Assembly (NCBI GenBank): GCA_030263475.1
Contig: SZPC01000006.1
Span: 1-64,000 of the forward strand
Direction of reading: 5' to 3'
DNA: 64,000 bases
Source: OLB4 sp002050165
GTDB taxonomy: Bacteria; Bacteroidota; Ignavibacteria; Tepidaquicellales; Tepidaquicellaceae
The position numbers and the translations under genes were made by a program. Below the pieces are notes generated by a model. The model was not told the origin of the DNA and made no database searches. It was given only the letters and a program-made list of their open reading frames with translations. This document shows, piece after piece, positions 34,726 through 42,579 of the stretch; within the stretch, counting starts at the first letter, position 1; every line of letters begins with the position of its first letter.

Positions 34726-36954
34726 TCAAATTTCGTTTACTGTCATTTTTGCGTACTTCAAAACAATTTTCTTTAATCCGACATCTTCAAAATAAATTTC
34801 AGCTTTCTTATCCAAACCTTTTCCGTTAGTGCCGAGCACTGTACCTTTGCCGAAAGTATTGTGAACAACAACTACACCTTTTTTAATATCGGGGAATTTA
34901 TCGTTCTCCGGCGCGGAATTACTCCGCCGTGATTTATAATGTTCGTACCTGATTGATGCGCCGGTTGCAGAGTGGGATTTCTTTTTCGGTTCGATATTTG
35001 GATTCCTGACGTTCAACTTTAATCCAGCGTGGTCAATTATGCTATTCAATAAATCGTTGCTGATATCTTTAAGGAACCTGGATTTCATTTGGTAAGATTG
35101 AACTCCGAATTTGTACCTTTGATTTGCATGGCTCATGTAGAGGTTATTCATGGCGCGGGTAATTGCAACGTAAAACAATCTCCTTTCTTCTTCGAGTTCA
35201 TCATCTGATAAAAATGAATTGCCGACAGGGAATAAACCCTCTTCCAGACCGGTGATAAACACAACGGGAAACTCCAATCCCTTTGCGGAATGAATTGTCA
35301 TAAGTGTTACAGCGTTCTTCTGGTTATCGAGGTTATCAATATCTGCAACCAGAGACACTTCCTGTAAGAATTCTTCAAGCGTAGGGTTGTCATTATTTTC
35401 GGAATATTCAGCAATTGCGGAAGCAAGTTCCATGATGTTTGAAATGCGATCTTCAGACTCGGGAGTATTTTCTTCCCGGAGTTTTCTAATGACGCCGGCT
35501 TCGTCAATTACCATCCGCGCAAGTTCGGAAACTGATACTTCGTCCTTGAGGTACTGATATTTCCTGATGAAGTTAAGTACACCAACGAGCCGGTTTTTAA
35601 CCGCGCCGCCGAATTCAGGGTTACCGTCAATATTTTTCAGTACATCGTAAATTGAGGTTTCCTGAATTTCCGCTTTTTGGATTAACCTGTCAACCGAAGT
35701 TTTACCAATCCCTTCGGTTAATCCGAACAAACGCTTCAGCGCTTCATCGTCTTTCGGGTTTACTATAACTTTAAGGTTACATAGAACGTCCTTGATTTCC
35801 TTTCGCTGGTAAAACCTGATACCGCCAATGATCACATAGGGGATTTTATTATTTCGCAACGAATCCTCAAATAACCTCGATTGCGCATTTGTCCTGTAAA
35901 GAATTACGAAGTCCTTATAGTTAATTTTTTTCCTGCGCATTTCGTTGTGGATAATCGTAACGACTTTCAGCGCCTCGTCACGGTCGGTCATTAGTTCATT
36001 GATAACAATATTGTCGCCGTCGTCGTTATCAGTCCACAAAGTTTTTTCAATCTGCCTTTTGTTTCTCTTGATTACATCATCGGCGAGTTTGAGAATTTTT
36101 TTCGTTGAGCGGTAATTTTTTTCGAGACGGAAAATTTTCGCATCGGTGAAATCAGAACTGAAGTCGAATATATTCTGAATTTCCGCACCGCGCCATTTGT
36201 AAATTGATTGTGCATCATCACCGACAATGGTGAGGTTCCTGTACTTTGATGCAAGCAGTTTAACAATTAAGTATTGCGCTTTGTTCGTATCCTGATATTC
36301 ATCAACTAAAATAAACTTAAACCGATCCTGATATCTTTCCAGCACATCCGGAAATTGCCTGAATAAATAAATGGGGTTCAGCAGCAAGTCGTCGAAATCC
36401 ATTGCGTTACTTTTTCTAAGTACCTGCTGGTAATCTTTGTAAATTGTTGCGACTTTCAGTTCAAGTGGATTTTTAGCGATTGAGGAGAATTCGTGCGGCA
36501 GCACCATTTTATTTTTCAGGTTGCTGATGTACCCGTAAATAGTTTTCGGTGTTGGGTTTTCGGTTGGGATACTGCATGAAATCATTGATTGTTTAACTGC
36601 GTTAACAGCATCATCGGAATCGTATATAGAAAAATTCCGGGTGTAGCCGAGTTTATCGCCGTCAAATCTCAGGATCTTCGCAAAGATTGAATGAAAAGTT
36701 CCCATCCACAATTTTTGAGAGTAATGTCCGACGAGATTGTCAACCCTCTCTTTCATTTCCCTTGCGGCTTTATTTGTAAATGTAAGCGCTAAAATTTCAA
36801 AAGGGTTTACGCCTGATTCTATAAGGTGTGCAATTTTATAAGTGAGTACCCGCGTTTTTCCGCTCCCCGCACCGGCTATTATCATTGAAGGACCTTCGAT
36901 TTCCTCAACAGCTTTCCTTTGCTCTTCGTTTAGTACACTTAGGTCAATGCGCAT
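34726..36954 (-). CDS. pcrA: UvrD/PcrA-type DNA helicase
   Basis: The protein has 742 residues. Superfamily 1A motifs are in order: Q motif LNEEQRKAVE, Walker A IIAGAGSGKT (about 25-34), LALTFTNKAA, DEYQDTN (about 217-223), VGDDAQSIYKWRGA, LEKNYRST, VTLMTIHSAKGLEF (about 535) and FYVAITRA. PcrA/UvrD unwinds DNA 3' to 5' in repair and replication. The C-terminal end (VVVHNTFGKGTVLG) is the Tudor-like domain of PcrA that binds RNA polymerase. It is followed directly by the EVE gene. Confidence 0.95.
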   Translation of the reverse strand: MRIDLSVLNEEQRKAVEEIEGPSMIIAGAGSGKTRVLTYKIAHLIESGVNPFEILALTFTNKAAREMKERVDNLVGHYSQKLWMGTFHSIFAKILRFDGDKLGYTRNFSIYDSDDAVNAVKQSMISCSIPTENPTPKTIYGYISNLKNKMVLPHEFSSIAKNPLELKVATIYKDYQQVLRKSNAMDFDDLLLNPIYLFRQFPDVLERYQDRFKFILVDEYQDTNKAQYLIVKLLASKYRNLTIVGDDAQSIYKWRGAEIQNIFDFSSDFTDAKIFRLEKNYRSTKKILKLADDVIKRNKRQIEKTLWTDNDDGDNIVINELMTDRDEALKVVTIIHNEMRRKKINYKDFVILYRTNAQSRLFEDSLRNNKIPYVIIGGIRFYQRKEIKDVLCNLKVIVNPKDDEALKRLFGLTEGIGKTSVDRLIQKAEIQETSIYDVLKNIDGNPEFGGAVKNRLVGVLNFIRKYQYLKDEVSVSELARMVIDEAGVIRKLREENTPESEDRISNIMELASAIAEYSENNDNPTLEEFLQEVSLVADIDNLDNQKNAVTLMTIHSAKGLEFPVVFITGLEEGLFPVGNSFLSDDELEEERRLFYVAITRAMNNLYMSHANQRYKFGVQSYQMKSRFLKDISNDLLNSIIDHAGLKLNVRNPNIEPKKKSHSATGASIRYEHYKSRRSNSAPENDKFPDIKKGVVVVHNTFGKGTVLGTNGKGLDKKAEIYFEDVGLKKIVLKYAKMTVNEI

Positions 36955-37107
36955 TAAAAAATACGGTATTAGTTTGAATGGTAACTAAGATAATTATTTT
37001 GTTTGTGACTTTAAACCAAAAATTTTTTTAAAGCGTTGTGAAAGATATTAATTGAATTTATTTCATAGATACAGCATTGGTTATTGGCTAATTTTGCGGA
37101 TACAAAT

Positions 37108-38211
37108 ATGAAGAGAGATTTAAGATCAATAACAAAGGAGCAATTAGAAGCTGAAGTTTCAGATGCTGGTTTCGAAAGATTCAGGGCGAGGCAGATTTTC
37201 CGGAGCGTTCATAAAAATAAAGTTAAGGAGATTGGGAAAATTCACGGACTACCAAAGGATATTAAGGAGTTCCTGAACACCGGATATCAAATCAAAATTC
37301 CGCACGTATTGCAGACGAGCGTTTCGGGGAAATATGAAACGTTCAAATATCTGTTGAATATGGGCGGGACGAAAAACGGAAACAGGATTGAAACTGTACT
37401 GATCAACGAAGGCAGAAGAAACACCGTTTGTGTTTCGACTCAGGTTGGTTGCAACGTAGGGTGCGAATTTTGTGCTACGGGGAAAATGGGGTTCAGCAAA
37501 AATCTCAGCGCCGGCGATATTGTCTCACAAGTTTATACCGTATGCGACCAGACCGGACTCGACCCGACAAACCTTGTATTCATGGGCATGGGTGAACCGT
37601 TCCTTAATTACAGTAACACGATTTCATCATTGAAAATATTGACCGATCCCGAGGGGCTCGCTGTTTCTTCGCGCAGGATTACCATTTCAACTGTCGGGTT
37701 TAAGGGAAGGATAAAGAAATTTGCGGACGACATTTCATCAGAAAAGAATTACCAGATTCGGAATGTAAAACTTGCACTTTCACTCCACTCGACCGACCGT
37801 GGTTTGAGGGAAGCTTTAATACCAACCTCAAAAGTGAACGAACTTTCGGCAATTTATGATGAGCTGATATACTTTTACCGGAAGACAGGAAACAAGGTAA
37901 CTATTGAGTACATCGTTTTCCCCGGTTTGAACGATACTGATAAAGACGTTGCACGAATTGAAAAGATTTCAAGAATGGTACCATCTAACGTAAACGTAAT
38001 CCCTTTTCATCCGATAAATTTCAAATTATCCGAACCGATATCTTACTTAAACTCATTTTCGGATAAACAAAATTCACTTTCAAAAAGAAATATAAATAAC
38101 TTTATTGCAGCCTTAAGGGATCGCAGGGTAGTAGTAAACCTACGTAAGAGCAGCGGTGAAGATATAAACGCCGCATGCGGACAATTAGCAGCCATTGAAA
38201 AAATAAAATAA
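37108..38211 (+). CDS. rlmN: 23S rRNA (adenine2503-C2)-methyltransferase RlmN
   Basis: The chosen ATG gives 367 residues; a TTG eight codons upstream also keeps the frame open. The radical SAM cluster is in CNVGCEFCATGKMGF (CxxxCxxC), and the family block VFMGMGEPFLN follows. The final cysteine that forms the covalent intermediate is in NAACGQL near the C-terminus. RlmN methylates A2503 of 23S rRNA and A37 of some tRNAs. adk follows after 3 bases. Confidence 0.95.
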   Translation: MKRDLRSITKEQLEAEVSDAGFERFRARQIFRSVHKNKVKEIGKIHGLPKDIKEFLNTGYQIKIPHVLQTSVSGKYETFKYLLNMGGTKNGNRIETVLINEGRRNTVCVSTQVGCNVGCEFCATGKMGFSKNLSAGDIVSQVYTVCDQTGLDPTNLVFMGMGEPFLNYSNTISSLKILTDPEGLAVSSRRITISTVGFKGRIKKFADDISSEKNYQIRNVKLALSLHSTDRGLREALIPTSKVNELSAIYDELIYFYRKTGNKVTIEYIVFPGLNDTDKDVARIEKISRMVPSNVNVIPFHPINFKLSEPISYLNSFSDKQNSLSKRNINNFIAALRDRRVVVNLRKSSGEDINAACGQLAAIEKIK

Positions 38212-38214
38212 AAC

Positions 38215-38769
38215 ATGTACAGATTAATAATTTTCGGTCCACCGGGCGCCGGTAAAGGTACTCAGGCAGAGATTATCGCTGACAAACTGAACCTGGACCA
38301 TTTTTCCACCGGACAAATATTGCGGGAAGCAGTTACAGCCGGAACAGATCTCGGTAAAAAGGCTAAAGCAATAATGGATTCAGGTCACCTCGTACCGGAC
38401 GAGATCATGATTGGTATAGTAGAGCAATCTTTAGCGGAACGGTCTGAGAGTAACGGATTTATTCTCGATGGATTTCCACGAACTCTTGCGCAGGCAATTG
38501 CGTTAACCGGTATTTTTTCGAAGCTCGGTTTCGATGACGTTAAGGTAATTAACCTTATCGTAAAAGACGAGGAATTGATCGAACGTATGCTCTCAAGAGG
38601 CAGGAGCGATGATACTGAAGACGCGGTGAAAAACCGGCTTGCAGTTTATAAAGAGTCAACCGCGCCTGTGCTTGACTATTTCAGGAAAAACGGGAATGCT
38701 ATCTTTGATATTACCGGGGCAGGTGAAATTAACGATATTAACGACCAAATTCTAAAATCCATAACCTGA
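38215..38769 (+). CDS. adk: Adenylate kinase, short form
   Basis: The protein has 184 residues. Walker A GPPGAGKGT is at 8-16, DGFPRTLAQA near 83 and RGRSDDTEDAVKNRL near 122. The long zinc-type LID insert is missing, so this is the short-LID class. Adenylate kinase interconverts AMP, ADP and ATP. It sits 3 bases after rlmN. Confidence 0.96.
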   Translation: MYRLIIFGPPGAGKGTQAEIIADKLNLDHFSTGQILREAVTAGTDLGKKAKAIMDSGHLVPDEIMIGIVEQSLAERSESNGFILDGFPRTLAQAIALTGIFSKLGFDDVKVINLIVKDEELIERMLSRGRSDDTEDAVKNRLAVYKESTAPVLDYFRKNGNAIFDITGAGEINDINDQILKSIT

Positions 38770-38864
38770 AATCACAGGTCGTGAGACAACTCTATTATTA
38801 AAAATACTTTGTAAATTGCAATTTTCTTTATAATGATTTAATTTGTCCAACAAAAATTTCAATT

Positions 38865-39209
38865 ATGGCAAATATAAAAATCGAAGAAATCTCAGATAAA
38901 GGTTTGGTTGTTGTTGCACCGAAGGGAAGTTTTGTAGGTGGAGATGAAACTGATGATTTAAGAAACACAATAAAGAAATTATCTGATGAAGGTAATGTGA
39001 AAATGATAATTGATCTTGGCGGAGTAAACTATCTAAACTCAACTGCATTGGGTGTGTTGATTTCAGCGCATGCAAATTACTCAAAGCGGGAAGGTACCAT
39101 AAAGCTATGCCAGCTAAATAAAAACCTCGAGAATTTGTTTGTTATCACCAAACTGTCTTTGATATTTGACTCATATCCGACACTTGAGGAAGCAATAGCA
39201 AGTTTCTGA
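38865..39209 (+). CDS. STAS-domain anti-sigma factor antagonist-like protein
   Basis: This 114-residue single STAS domain contains KMIIDLGGVNYLNSTALGVLI (about 46-66). The serine in LNSTALG is in the position that partner kinases phosphorylate in SpoIIAA/RsbV proteins. No anti-sigma kinase or PP2C phosphatase is nearby in this window. It precedes the ExbB-ExbD operon by 70 bases and may be separate from it. Confidence 0.88.
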   Translation: MANIKIEEISDKGLVVVAPKGSFVGGDETDDLRNTIKKLSDEGNVKMIIDLGGVNYLNSTALGVLISAHANYSKREGTIKLCQLNKNLENLFVITKLSLIFDSYPTLEEAIASF

Positions 39210-39279
39210 TATATTAAATGATCATTTCAAAACAAAACATAATCAAAAAATCCTAAATGGAAATCGGGAGGTTAATTTA

Positions 39280-40053
39280 ATGAAACAATCAATGTTTGCA
39301 ACAGTTCTGATAATCGTTGCACTAGTAGTTTCAAGTCTTATTTATTTCTTTGTGTTCGGGAACCCGGCAAACTTCGATCCTGCAAATCCAAAGCAACCAA
39401 TCAATCTGGTTGGAACGGTATATTTAGGCGGACCGGTTGTTATAGCGCTCATGACGCTTAGCATTATGGTTATTACTTACACAATAGAAAGACAGCTTAC
39501 CTTAGGTAAAGCGAAGGGAAGAGGTCCGATAGAATCTTTCCTGAAAAGATTTCAACAACACGTTCAAAGCGGTGATATTGAGTCAGCGAAATCGGAATGT
39601 GATAAACAAAAAGGTTCAATTGCAAACATCCTGAGGCAGGGGATTGAGCGATATGAAACCCTTGTTGTAGATGATCAGATGGACGCCGAGAAGAAACTTG
39701 CAGAAATTTCAAGGGCGGTGGAAGAAGCGATGTTGCTTGAAGTTCCGTTGCTCGAGAAAAACCTTGTTGTGCTTTCTACAATTGCTTCGGTTTCGGTACT
39801 TGTTGGTTTGTTCGGAACGGTTATCGGAATGATTAGAGCATTCCAGACCCTTTCCGTTGCAGGTACACCAAATGCCGCTGAACTTGCCGCCGGTATTTCA
39901 GAAGCTCTGATTTGTACAGCAGGCGGACTTATTGGCGCAATCATCGGAACTATTGCATACAATTTCTTCGTCACTAAAGTAGGAAACATTACTTACATGA
40001 TTGACGAGGCAACTTACAATATGCTTCAGTTGCTTGCTATCAAGATAAAGTGA
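39280..40053 (+). CDS. exbB: MotA/TolQ/ExbB proton channel protein
   Basis: The 257-residue protein has an N-terminal membrane helix (about 7-27), a second (about 46-66), a cytoplasmic helical domain, and two further helices near 165-190 and 205-235. The block ASVSVLVGLFGTVIGMIRAF (about 168-187) is the family hallmark. It forms the pentameric stator around ExbD/TolR and uses the proton gradient for outer-membrane work. A strong GGGAGGT ribosome site precedes the ATG. Two ExbD genes follow. Confidence 0.92.
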   Translation: MKQSMFATVLIIVALVVSSLIYFFVFGNPANFDPANPKQPINLVGTVYLGGPVVIALMTLSIMVITYTIERQLTLGKAKGRGPIESFLKRFQQHVQSGDIESAKSECDKQKGSIANILRQGIERYETLVVDDQMDAEKKLAEISRAVEEAMLLEVPLLEKNLVVLSTIASVSVLVGLFGTVIGMIRAFQTLSVAGTPNAAELAAGISEALICTAGGLIGAIIGTIAYNFFVTKVGNITYMIDEATYNMLQLLAIKIK

Positions 40054-40103
40054 ACTTTGGATTTTCAAGTTCAATTTTGATAATTAAACGGTAAAATTTT
40101 ACA

Positions 40104-40679
40104 ATGAAAAAGCCAAAGGCTGCCAAAAAGCCAGGTGTTAATATTGATATGACTCCGTTGGTTGACGTGATTCTCCTTCTGTTAACTTTCTTCATGCTTA
40201 CTGCTACTTTCAAAGCAGCTGAATCCGAAGGTGTAGAAGTTTCGTTGCCGGAGTCAATTAATGTTGATACCACAAAGCTGCCCGAAATTGACGTGATGAC
40301 CATAACCCTCTCGCCCACCGGCGACATTTTCCTGGACGTAGATAATTACCTTGTCAGAGAAGAAGTTTTCGGAGATAAATTTGCCATTGGCGTATGGCAT
40401 CCCGACAGCACTTCCAAAAGTGAGATTATTGAAACCGGAAAGGTTGGAGATGTTGTCTTGCGAAGGAAACCTGTACTGTTGGATAAAGACCAATTTGAGA
40501 GAACTATGAACGAGCTTAGAGTTGCCTTGAGGAATATGACTGACGGTAAATCAGATTTCAGGATTGTTGTTAAAGGCGATAGAGACGGGAAATACGGTGC
40601 AATGGAAGATCTTATGGCGGCATTGAAAAATTCCGGTAACACGAGATTTGCTCTCGTTACTGAAATTAAACATGATTAA
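40104..40679 (+). CDS. exbD: ExbD/TolR family protein
   Basis: The 191-residue protein has the short basic start KKPKAAKKPGVNIDMTPLVDVILLLLTFFML (1-32): D14 region and D-V-I in the membrane helix match the proton-carrying aspartate of ExbD (DVILLLLTFF). The periplasmic part ends in the usual V-I-VKGDRDGKYGAMEDLM block near residue 150. A 40-residue insertion (about 75-125) with a second lysine-rich patch is longer than usual. It follows exbB by 50 bases. Confidence 0.9.
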   Translation: MKKPKAAKKPGVNIDMTPLVDVILLLLTFFMLTATFKAAESEGVEVSLPESINVDTTKLPEIDVMTITLSPTGDIFLDVDNYLVREEVFGDKFAIGVWHPDSTSKSEIIETGKVGDVVLRRKPVLLDKDQFERTMNELRVALRNMTDGKSDFRIVVKGDRDGKYGAMEDLMAALKNSGNTRFALVTEIKHD

Positions 40680-40707
40680 TATTAATCAATAATAAGGAGT
40701 TTCCACA

Positions 40708-41235
40708 ATGGCTGGAATGGGTGGCGGAGAAGATACCTCCGCACAAGGTGACCGGTTTAAAAAGAGTTACAGCAAAGGTAAGAAACCCGGAGTAAGGATT
40801 GACATGACGCCGATGGTTGATGTTATCCTGCTCTTGCTTACTTTTTTTATTCTTACAACTGTATTGGCTCAACCTCAGGTTATGCAGATAAACCTCCCGA
40901 AAGGTGACGAAAAAGACAAGGTAAAGGTTGACATGTCAAACGTCCTTTACATAAGGGTTTCCGGTGAAGGTAACATTTACTTTTCTCTTGGAAAAGCCGA
41001 CGGTACTGAGAACCCCCCTGAATTCGTTGCTTTCAATAACGTTAAAACCAGACTCGAACAAATTTACGGAGCGAATGACCAGACGCTGATGTTACTGAAA
41101 TTCAGCCGGGATATGAAATACAGCCTGATGGTTTCGATTATTGACGAAATCAACAGGGCAAATATTGAGAGACGGTATACATTTATGCCAATGGAAGATA
41201 TGGATAAAGAAATTGTACGACTTGCCGGAGGTTAA
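40708..41235 (+). CDS. exbD: ExbD/TolR family protein, second copy
   Basis: The 175-residue paralogue has an extended N-terminus of about 25 residues, then RIDMTPMVDVILLLLTFFILTT with the membrane aspartate, and a periplasmic domain. AAGGAG lies 8 bases before the ATG. Two different ExbD paralogues behind one ExbB are common in Bacteroidota and relatives. The operon ends at a terminator at 41261. Confidence 0.9.
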   Translation: MAGMGGGEDTSAQGDRFKKSYSKGKKPGVRIDMTPMVDVILLLLTFFILTTVLAQPQVMQINLPKGDEKDKVKVDMSNVLYIRVSGEGNIYFSLGKADGTENPPEFVAFNNVKTRLEQIYGANDQTLMLLKFSRDMKYSLMVSIIDEINRANIERRYTFMPMEDMDKEIVRLAGG

Positions 41236-41260
41236 ACCTTAAAACCAAATAATTATATTC

Positions 41261-41288
41261 AGGCGATCTATACGGGTCGCCTTTTTTA
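41261..41288 (+). terminator. Terminator of the exbB-exbD-exbD operon
   Basis: AGGCGA (41261-41266) pairs with TCGCCT (41277-41282), followed by TTTTTA. It lies 25 bases past the second exbD stop. Confidence 0.75.
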
Positions 41289-41339
41289 TTTAATATTAAT
41301 TTCAACACAGAAGAACTATTTTACTTTTTTTAGTTACCG

Positions 41340-42104
41340 ATGAGATTTATTTTCAACACGATAGTTTTAGTCTTATTTTTAACGTTCCCCTTACATTCAC
41401 AGCAAGGGAAATCACTTGGCACTACTTCGTCACGGCTAATGTATTTTGTAACCGATGAAACCGGAACTCTGACCGAAAGTGAAATAAGCTCCCTTGATAA
41501 TAAACTGAAAGCATTCGCTGATTCCACTTCCAATCAGGTTGTTGTATATATGATTTCATCGCTTCAAGGTGAACCGATTGAAGACGTTTCATTGAGAATT
41601 GCAGAGGAAAATCTGATCGGACAAAAGGGTAAGGATAACGGAGTATTACTTCTGATTGCGAAAGACGACAGAAAGCTAAGAATAGAAGTTGGCTACGGAT
41701 TAGAGGGCGCTTTGACAGATGCTCTCGCAAATTCAATTATCCGGAATGAAATAACACCGGAATTCCGAAACGGAAATTTTTATAAGGGTATCAATAACGG
41801 CGTTGATGCGATAATTCAGGCAACGAAAGGTGAATACGAAGCTGAGGAGACTTCAAATGAAAGTTTTAATATCCCGTCGTTTATAGTAACTGTTATTATT
41901 TTCGGATTCATATTCGTTATGGTCATTATCAGGATAATTGCGACAATAGCCGGTGTGGGTAAATCTTACAGAATTGGCGGAGGCAGATCAGGCTTTTCAG
42001 GCGGATTTTGGGGAAGCGGCTCAGGGAGTAGCGGTAGTTCGTTCGGGTCTTTCAGTGGTGGCGGCGGATCTTTTGGCGGGGGCGGTTCAAGCGGAAGTTG
42101 GTAA
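41340..42104 (+). CDS. TPM domain membrane protein (YgcG family)
   Basis: The 254-residue protein has a signal peptide (1-20), a TPM domain (about 37-165, with VTDETGTLTESEISSLDNKL and VGYGLEGALTDA), a membrane helix (about 180-203), and a glycine/serine tail (FSGGFWGSGSGSSGSSFGSFSGGGGSFGGGG-like, about 212-254). That layout is the YgcG type. The TPM domain faces the periplasm. Its function is not known; TPM proteins have been tied to photosystem assembly in plants and phosphatase activity. Confidence 0.88.
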   Translation: MRFIFNTIVLVLFLTFPLHSQQGKSLGTTSSRLMYFVTDETGTLTESEISSLDNKLKAFADSTSNQVVVYMISSLQGEPIEDVSLRIAEENLIGQKGKDNGVLLLIAKDDRKLRIEVGYGLEGALTDALANSIIRNEITPEFRNGNFYKGINNGVDAIIQATKGEYEAEETSNESFNIPSFIVTVIIFGFIFVMVIIRIIATIAGVGKSYRIGGGRSGFSGGFWGSGSGSSGSSFGSFSGGGGSFGGGGSSGSW

Positions 42105-42120
42105 TTAATTTAGCAAAAGT

Positions 42121-42579
42121 ATGACTCAAAAATTTTTAGCGAAATATCTTAACGATAACGACCTCAAACGAATTGAAGAAAAAATTTCCTGGGTGGAATC
42201 GAAAACCTCAGGCGAAATTAAGTTGTGTATTAAAGTCACCAGGGGAATTTATGAAGATACCCTTAGCCCGAGAGAAATAGCAGTCTCGGAGTTCTTTAAT
42301 CTTGGTATGCAAAACACTAAAGACAGGACAGGAATTTTAATTTTCATCTTATTTGATGAACGAAAGTATGAGATTATTGCCGATGAAGGAATTTACGAAA
42401 AAATTCCCGAAGAGAAATGGCGCTACGTTAAAGAAATTATCGTGAATAATTTCAGAAATGGTAATTATTGCGACGGAATTATTGACGTAATTAACGAAAT
42501 GGGGAATATGCTGATAAAGGAGTTTCCCGCCGATGGTGTGAACCCCGATGAACTTAGTAATGAGGTTGTTGTGAAGTGA
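42121..42579 (+). CDS. TPM domain protein without membrane anchor
   Basis: This 152-residue protein is a second TPM domain (LNDNDLKRIEEKISWVESKTSGEIKLCI near 9-36; GILIFILFDERKYEIIADEGI near 62-82). It has no signal peptide, so it should be cytoplasmic or inner-face. It starts 16 bases after the first TPM gene and shares its operon. Its stop abuts the lptD ATG (TGAATG). Confidence 0.87.
   Translation: MTQKFLAKYLNDNDLKRIEEKISWVESKTSGEIKLCIKVTRGIYEDTLSPREIAVSEFFNLGMQNTKDRTGILIFILFDERKYEIIADEGIYEKIPEEKWRYVKEIIVNNFRNGNYCDGIIDVINEMGNMLIKEFPADGVNPDELSNEVVVK

Noticed and set aside
42000..42104. Glycine/serine-coding repeat as a DNA repeat element
   Set aside because: It is the normal low-complexity tail of a YgcG-type TPM protein and stays in frame.
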